Origin: Candidatus Omnitrophota bacterium
GTDB lineage: Bacteria > Omnitrophota > Gorgyraeia > B26-G9
Direction: 5' to 3'
Assembly (NCBI GenBank): GCA_022013205.1
Contig: JAKLQT010000108.1
Coordinates: 1-8,978, forward strand
DNA length: 8,978 nucleotides
Made by a program: the position numbers and the translations under genes
Shown: positions 5,336 to 8,978 of the stretch, in pieces
How the letters are laid out: the number at the start of each line of letters is the position of its first letter
How positions within the stretch are numbered: the first letter of the stretch is position 1
The notes under the pieces: generated by a model
Databases searched by the model: none
Told to the model about the DNA's origin: nothing
What the model saw: the letters and a program-made list of their open reading frames with translations, nothing else

Positions 5336-6949
5336 CTGCTGTGAACGCGGAACATACCATTTTATAAAATTATAGCTTATACCCGCGGGAGCAGGCTTAA
5401 TGCCCTTAATCCGGCTGCTGAGGATAGGAAGGTTGTCCGGGTTATAAAGGAATAAATAAGGCTGATCATTATAAATAAGCTCATGGATACGGTGATAAAT
5501 TACTTTTCTTTTTGCCTGGTCAAATTCGCTGCGCCCCTTGGACAGTAGATTATCAACCTCTTTATTTGAATAACCGACAAAATTAAACTCCCCCTGTTTT
5601 GTCTTACTTGAATGCCAGATATCATACATATCCGGATCTAAAGATAATGACCATCCCATAAGTATAGCTTCAAAATTTCTTTTATTCACAAACTCGTTTA
5701 TAAAAGCGCTCCACTCAACAACCTTGATCTTTACTTTCATGCCTATTTTCTGAAGGCGCCTTTGGATGATCTGGGCAGCGTACTTTCTTTCCTCATTACC
5801 CTGATTCGTAATTATAGTGAATTCAAATATCTGTCCGTTCTTTTGCAGAATACCGTCTTTATTTGGCACCCAGCCTGCTTCCTTCATAAGCTCCAAAGCC
5901 TTTACCGGCTCATATAGCGCTGAGCGCACATCATTGTTATAAGCCCATGAACGCGCGGCAAACGGGCCTGTACATTCAGTGCCCAGGCCGAGAAGGATAC
6001 CGTCTATAAGTTCTTTTTTGTTTACAGCATGATTTATTGCGCGTCTCACTCGCACATCACTGAATTTTTCGTCCAATAGATTGTAACCCATATATGTATA
6101 GCTAAACCCCTGGTAGCGGAATTTTTGATATTCACGCTTAAAAAAAGGCGAGTCTGTCTGCCGGGCATACTGCAGCGAAGTCAGCCCCATGGAATCAATC
6201 CCCCGGCTTTGCAGCTCAAGAAACATTGTTGCCGGATCAGGAATAACTTTTAAGATATATTTATCGATATAAGGCCTGCCCTCAAAATAATCATCATTTG
6301 CCTCCAGCACAACAAATTCCTGGGTTTTCCACTCTTTAAACTTGTAAGGCCCGGTTCCTATGGGCCTGCGGCCAAAAGCGCTATTGTTCAAATCTTCGTT
6401 TTCCAGGATATGTTTCGGCATTATGTTCATGCCCCAGCTGGAAAGCCCGGGAGAAAACGCTTCTTTATAAGTAACCTTGATTGTAAAAGGGTCGATAATT
6501 TCCATATTTTCTACCTTTTGGAAATCACCGCTGTAAGGGGTTCTCACCTGCGGGTTGATCAGAGCCTTATAGGTAAATTCCACATCCTCCGCGCTAAACA
6601 AAGCACCATCATGCCACCTGACATTTTTCCTCAGGTGAAATATGATCACCAGGCCGTTTTCTTCGACTGTCCAGCTCTCAGCCAGATCTCCGATCAGGAT
6701 TAGATCTTTATCGTATTTTACAAGTCCGTTGAAAATCATTGAGCATATCTGTCCGGAAGCGCTATCTGAGGCGAGAATGGGCACAAGCGTACGGGCATCG
6801 CCAATACCCGCTTCAATTATTGTGTCACCATGGGCGGCAATACCGCTGTCTTTGCTTTCTGGCGGCTTTTCCTGAAGAGTATTTGTACAGGCGCCAAAAG
6901 TCAAACAAAACAAAAAAAATACCGCAAAACACGGTATTTTATTTTTCAT
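5318..6949 (-). CDS. ABC transporter family-5 substrate-binding lipoprotein (peptide/nickel/oligopeptide type)
   Basis: A 543-residue protein started at the ATG 6947-6949, with GGAGG 6 bases upstream. Residues 1-20 are a lipoprotein signal ending F-G-A before Cys21, so it should be lipid-anchored in the periplasm. The rest is a full-length SBP_bac_5 (DppA/OppA class) fold: ARTLVPILASDSASGQICSMIFNGLVKYD (residues 52-80), DLAESWTVEENG then LRKNVRWHDGALFSAEDVEFTYKAL (88-130), RPIGTGPYKFKEW (195-207), a VRRAINHAV helix near residue 300, and a closing Asp/Pro-rich lobe with DPDMYDIWHSS. Such proteins deliver peptides, or sometimes nickel or other solutes, to an inner-membrane ABC transporter. No permease or ATPase gene is adjacent, so the transporter must be elsewhere, or this works as an orphan receptor. 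The specificity cannot be read from sequence. secG precedes it by 73 AT-rich bases. Confidence 0.93.
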   Translation of the reverse strand: MKNKIPCFAVFFLFCLTFGACTNTLQEKPPESKDSGIAAHGDTIIEAGIGDARTLVPILASDSASGQICSMIFNGLVKYDKDLILIGDLAESWTVEENGLVIIFHLRKNVRWHDGALFSAEDVEFTYKALINPQVRTPYSGDFQKVENMEIIDPFTIKVTYKEAFSPGLSSWGMNIMPKHILENEDLNNSAFGRRPIGTGPYKFKEWKTQEFVVLEANDDYFEGRPYIDKYILKVIPDPATMFLELQSRGIDSMGLTSLQYARQTDSPFFKREYQKFRYQGFSYTYMGYNLLDEKFSDVRVRRAINHAVNKKELIDGILLGLGTECTGPFAARSWAYNNDVRSALYEPVKALELMKEAGWVPNKDGILQKNGQIFEFTIITNQGNEERKYAAQIIQRRLQKIGMKVKIKVVEWSAFINEFVNKRNFEAILMGWSLSLDPDMYDIWHSSKTKQGEFNFVGYSNKEVDNLLSKGRSEFDQAKRKVIYHRIHELIYNDQPYLFLYNPDNLPILSSRIKGIKPAPAGISYNFIKWYVPRSQQRYLEK

Positions 6950-7022
6950 CCCTATCCTCCGTTAAATATATATAATAATTTATTCAATCTTTCAGCATAT
7001 CGTTGTGAAAATTATATCCGGA

Positions 7023-7382
7023 TTATTTGACTGCAGGCTGCGAGGGTGTTTTTGAAGTATCCTTAGCGGTTTCTTCTTTATTACCCATCATTTCCTGTAT
7101 TTTTTCAACTGTCTGCTCTTTTAAAAGTTCCTGCTGTACTGATGAGCTGCCGCTTTTCTTGGAAATAAGCGCAAGGCTTAAACAGGTGATCATAAAAATT
7201 ATAGCAGAGGCTGTTGTTGCTTTGGTCAGAAAGTTTCCGGTTCTTGAACCGAAAATCGTTGTCTGGCTCGATCCTCCGCCGAAAACATCTGAAAGCCCTT
7301 CTCCTTTTCCGCTTTGGATTAAAATTATAAATATTAAAAACAACGAAACAATAACGTGAATAACAAGTAATACTGCCTGCAT
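7023..7382 (-). CDS. secG: Preprotein translocase subunit SecG
   Basis: A 119-residue protein with the SecG layout: hydrophobic helix 1 (residues 3-22), the diagnostic cytoplasmic loop LIQSGKGEGL (21-30) followed by FGGGSSQTTIFGSR and NFLTKATT (34-57), helix 2 (about 55-74), then a charged Lys/Glu/Ser-rich tail to the end. SecG binds SecY and SecE in the inner membrane and aids SecA-driven export. Here its clients would include the two lipoproteins and the prepilins of this window, though it serves the whole cell. The ATG at 7380-7382 has a near-perfect AGGAGG 6 bases upstream. The leader upstream is unusual: it begins inside a 50-bp palindromic repeat (7398-7447), so the mRNA 5' region may be strongly folded. 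The usual tpiA or tRNA-Leu neighbours of secG are absent; larC lies upstream instead. The long tail is common outside Proteobacteria. Confidence 0.96.
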   Translation of the reverse strand: MQAVLLVIHVIVSLFLIFIILIQSGKGEGLSDVFGGGSSQTTIFGSRTGNFLTKATTASAIIFMITCLSLALISKKSGSSSVQQELLKEQTVEKIQEMMGNKEETAKDTSKTPSQPAVK

Positions 7383-7397
7383 CTTTTTCCTCCTAAA

Positions 7398-7447
7398 TGA
7401 GCGCGTAATTTATGGAGCAAAGCGGCATAAGTTACTGCGCGAATTTA
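7398..7447. repeat. 50-bp palindromic repeat, copy 1 (secG leader)
   Basis: This copy is 48/50 identical to the copy at 7524-7573, in the same orientation, differing only at 7424-7425 (GG against AA). Internally it is an imperfect inverted repeat: left arm GCGCGTAATTTATG (7401-7414), an 11-base loop, and right arm CATAAGTTACTGCGC (7426-7440), with one G:T pair and one extra base. It starts 15 bases before secG, ending just outside its AGGAGG site (7388-7393). Confidence 0.85.
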
Positions 7448-7454
7448 TCCCGCA

Positions 7455-7498
7455 GCTTAAGGAGGAAATTGTCAAAGAGAATTTCCCCTTGTTTAAGC
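7455..7498. repeat. Hairpin between the two 50-bp repeats
   Basis: Outer arms GCTTAA (7455-7460) and TTAAGC (7493-7498) enclose an inner stem GGAAATT (7464-7470) / AATTTCC (7480-7486), with a 9-base loop and an uneven internal loop. It fills most of the 76 bases between the two palindromic repeats. No T-run follows it on the minus strand, so it is not a standard terminator of larC. Confidence 0.55.
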
Positions 7499-7523
7499 CA
7501 GGGATCGTTTATTTACTATTACC

Positions 7524-7573
7524 TGAGCGCGTAATTTATGGAGCAAAGCAACATAAGTTACTGCGCGAATTTA
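7524..7573. repeat. 50-bp palindromic repeat, copy 2 (overlaps the 3' end of larC)
   Basis: Same unit as copy 1, arms at 7527-7540 and 7552-7566. Sixteen bases of it (7558-7573) are coding: on the minus strand they supply the last codons of larC (K-F-A-Q) and its TAA stop. The repeat therefore abuts or was captured by the gene end. Confidence 0.85.
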
Positions 7574-8739
7574 CATACCGCCTGAGCTTTGACTTTATCG
7601 TATACATTTTTAAACGGTAAAGCCATATTTGCGGCGATTTTCTTGCAATCCTCATATTCCGGGGCGATATTAACTATTTTATCCCCCAGACAGGCAATTT
7701 TCACTCTTACAATTATGCCATAATTAGTCTTAAGATTCAAGATTTTTCTCATTAATTTCAGACGTGCCACCCGTTGCAGGCGAACTCCGATAGTACTTGT
7801 TTCCTGAAATATTATATCCGTTATTTTCTGAACATCTCCATCTTCAGCCTGCACATTAAGTAACACACCTTGGCGCATTTTCTTCATCATTACAGAGTGA
7901 GTATACACATCAAGTGCTCCGGCCTTAAATAAACGCTCATAAAGGATTTCAAAATTAAGCGGTAAGGTATCGTCAATGTTCGTCTCAATAACAGTAATAC
8001 TATCCCGGGCAGGCCCGTTAACATCAACAGCAATAATAATTCGCAATAGATTAGGGGAATCAGGCCGAATATGCGTTCCCGCCCCGTACCCTGTCTTTAA
8101 CACCTTCATATTTACAGATGCGGTTATCTCCTGTGCCAGTGTCGAGATAATCGCCGCGCCTGTCGGTGTTATAACCTCATGCGTAATCTGAGGATTTATA
8201 TTTACAGTACGGTTTTTTATTAGCTCCAACACTGCCGGCGCAGGTAAAGGAAAAACCTCTCCGCAAGAATTAACCGTACCTGTTCCAATGGTAAGGCTTG
8301 ATGAATATACCTTTTCGATACCCAGTAATTTTAAAGCTAAAACACAGCCGACAATATCGACTATTGTATCCAGCTCACCTAACTGATGAAAGTGAACTTT
8401 ATTAAGAGGCTGATTATGAACAGCTGCCTCAGCTTTAGCCAAATTTGTAAAGATTTCTTTAGAGAATTTTTTTGATGGCGTATCAATCCTGCTTTTATCA
8501 ATTATATCAATGGCGTTTTTCAAATCCGCGATTCTGAAATTTTTTTTTGAACTAATCTTTACCTTGGTTCCACTAATATGGCCCCTTTTTACTTTTTCGG
8601 CCTTTATCTGGAATTTTGGGATATTAAGCTTTAACAGCTCTCTTTTAAGGTCGGATAATTTTAATCCTAAGTCGATAAAAGCACCCAGGGCCATATCACC
8701 GCTTATACCAGAAAAACAATCAAAATACGCAATCTTCAT
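7558..8739 (-). CDS. larC: Nickel-pincer cofactor biosynthesis protein LarC (nickel insertase)
   Basis: A 393-residue, single-frame LarC. The family's landmarks are in order: YFDCFSGISGDM (residues 5-16), HFHQLGELDTIVDIVG (116-131), EVITPTGAA (188-196), ETNIDD (252-257), a GALDVYTHSVMMKKMRQG region (274-291), ETSTIGVR (313-320) and EYEDCKKIA near 361. LarC inserts nickel into the pyridinium dithiocarboxylate precursor made by LarB and LarE, giving the cofactor of lactate racemase-type LarA enzymes, in a CTP-dependent cytoplasmic reaction. In Lactobacillus the two halves are joined by frameshifting; here they are one frame. From memory of the family, NIDD is usually followed by MxPE, but here it is TLPL, and the usual MKKxRPG reads MKKMRQG, so the nucleotide-binding half may be altered. 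Its final codons lie in a palindromic repeat. The ATG at 8737-8739 has only a weak AGGT 12 bases upstream. No larA, larB or larE is in the window. Confidence 0.95.
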   Translation of the reverse strand: MKIAYFDCFSGISGDMALGAFIDLGLKLSDLKRELLKLNIPKFQIKAEKVKRGHISGTKVKISSKKNFRIADLKNAIDIIDKSRIDTPSKKFSKEIFTNLAKAEAAVHNQPLNKVHFHQLGELDTIVDIVGCVLALKLLGIEKVYSSSLTIGTGTVNSCGEVFPLPAPAVLELIKNRTVNINPQITHEVITPTGAAIISTLAQEITASVNMKVLKTGYGAGTHIRPDSPNLLRIIIAVDVNGPARDSITVIETNIDDTLPLNFEILYERLFKAGALDVYTHSVMMKKMRQGVLLNVQAEDGDVQKITDIIFQETSTIGVRLQRVARLKLMRKILNLKTNYGIIVRVKIACLGDKIVNIAPEYEDCKKIAANMALPFKNVYDKVKAQAVCKFAQ

Positions 8740-8748
8740 AATAATTAA

Positions 8749-8776
8749 GTTACCTGTGACCAGTTTTCAGTAACCA
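8749..8776. repeat. GTTAC/GTAAC-rich leader of larC
   Basis: The 28 bases before larC contain GTTAC (8749-8753), TGACCAG and AGTAACCA (8769-8776). These words match the vocabulary of the 5083-5176 spacer; for example TGGTTACT is at 5161-5168 and, on the minus strand, here. They can fold into a small stem between GTTAC and GTAAC. Function unknown. Confidence 0.3.
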
Positions 8777-8777
8777 G

Positions 8778-8877
8778 ATGCTCACCCGGGCTATCCTTCA
8801 ACAGGCTCAGGATGGTGAGCATAGTCGAACCAAAGCCCGGGGTTTCTGAGCGGAATCCCGCAGACTTACTTTGGTTC
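8778..8877. repeat. Interspersed palindromic repeat with nested inverted arms
   Basis: Four inverted pairs are packed here: ATGCTCACC (8778-8786) with GGTGAGCAT (8814-8822), CCCGGGCT (8785-8792) with AGCCCGGG (8834-8841), TTCAACAGGCTCA (8797-8809) with the imperfect TGAGCATAGTCGAA, and GAACCAAAG (8827-8835) with CTTTGGTTC (8869-8877). The core resembles the widespread TTCGACAGGCTCA...TGAGC...GTCGAA repeat seen in many environmental genomes, whose chance translations (such as FDYAHHPEPVEG) litter databases; one frame here reads that way. It is not a gene. Confidence 0.75.
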
Positions 8878-8959
8878 TTTCGTGTTTAAGTTGCAAAGGT
8901 GCTCGGAAAATTTTTAAGTGAAATTCACAGTTTTAGTTAAATAAGTTACAAGTTTGAGG

Positions 8960-8974
8960 GCACCCTTTGGGTGC
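8960..8974. repeat. Small perfect hairpin at the right edge
   Basis: GCACCC-TTT-GGGTGC forms a 6-bp stem with a 3-base loop. No T-run is visible on either side inside the window, so a terminator cannot be claimed. Apart from this hairpin, 8878-8978 is AT-rich with no recognisable gene. Confidence 0.4.
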
Positions 8975-8978
8975 TGCG

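Noticed and set aside
7027..7359. Plus-strand 110-codon open frame
   Set aside because: It is antisense to secG, whose conserved motifs are unambiguous.
7398..7573. CRISPR array
   Set aside because: Only two repeat copies; the single spacer is 76 bp and itself palindromic, with no cas genes nearby.
7558..8739. Programmed frameshift in larC
   Set aside because: Both halves are in a single continuous frame, so none is needed.
8743..8885. A minus-strand open frame reading KNQSKSAGFRSETPGFG and onward, ending just before larC
   Set aside because: It is the translation of the interspersed palindromic repeat. It has no good start or ribosome site, and similar spurious peptides are known from repeats of this kind.
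8960..8974. Intrinsic terminator at the right edge
   Set aside because: The stem is good, but no T-run follows on either strand within the window.

Overview
The window reads as chromosomal DNA of an uncultivated, Gram-negative (diderm) bacterium. Two genes encode lipoproteins with clear lipoboxes, there is a type IV pilus/type II secretion-like minor pilin cluster, and SecG is present. The AT-rich composition, the PilM protein running directly into a PilN-like segment, the PilX-like pilin with a sugar-free beta-solenoid tail, and the vocabulary of intergenic palindromes recall Omnitrophota (old OP3) and neighbouring PVC-type genomes. That placement is inference from gene style, not from a marker gene.

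Every convincing gene is on the minus strand, so the window is best read from right to left. At the right edge (8740-8978) is a gene-free stretch holding an interspersed palindromic repeat and hairpins. Next comes larC (nickel-pincer cofactor nickel insertase), a 175-bp spacer built from two copies of a 50-bp palindromic repeat around a third hairpin, and secG (Sec translocon subunit). A lone family-5 (oligopeptide/dipeptide type) substrate-binding lipoprotein follows. A 273-bp spacer (5045-5317) then carries several short-period repeats and a good promoter candidate for the next gene. That promoter leads into a small M48 metalloprotease lipoprotein and a LOG-family nucleotide phosphoribohydrolase. 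Last come three prepilin-like genes (PilV-, PilW- and PilX-like) and the start of a pilM(-pilN) gene that leaves the window at base 1.

Functionally the left 3.5 kb is one unit. Three minor pilins with class III signal sequences probably initiate or cap a pilus or pseudopilus, and PilM/PilN would form its inner-membrane assembly platform. The protease and LOG genes are separated by 35 bp and look co-transcribed. The solute-binding protein, SecG and LarC are housekeeping or metabolic genes without their usual partners nearby: no permease or ATPase genes, and no larA, larB or larE.

I do not see a phage, CRISPR array, transposase, rRNA or tRNA gene, and no clearly new multi-gene system. The most unusual material is in the spacers. 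These hold a pair of 50-bp palindromes of which one supplies the last codons and stop of larC, five GTTA words at an exact 10-bp period, a hairpin with a GNRA-type loop over the stop of the binding-protein gene, and a nested palindrome family near the right edge.
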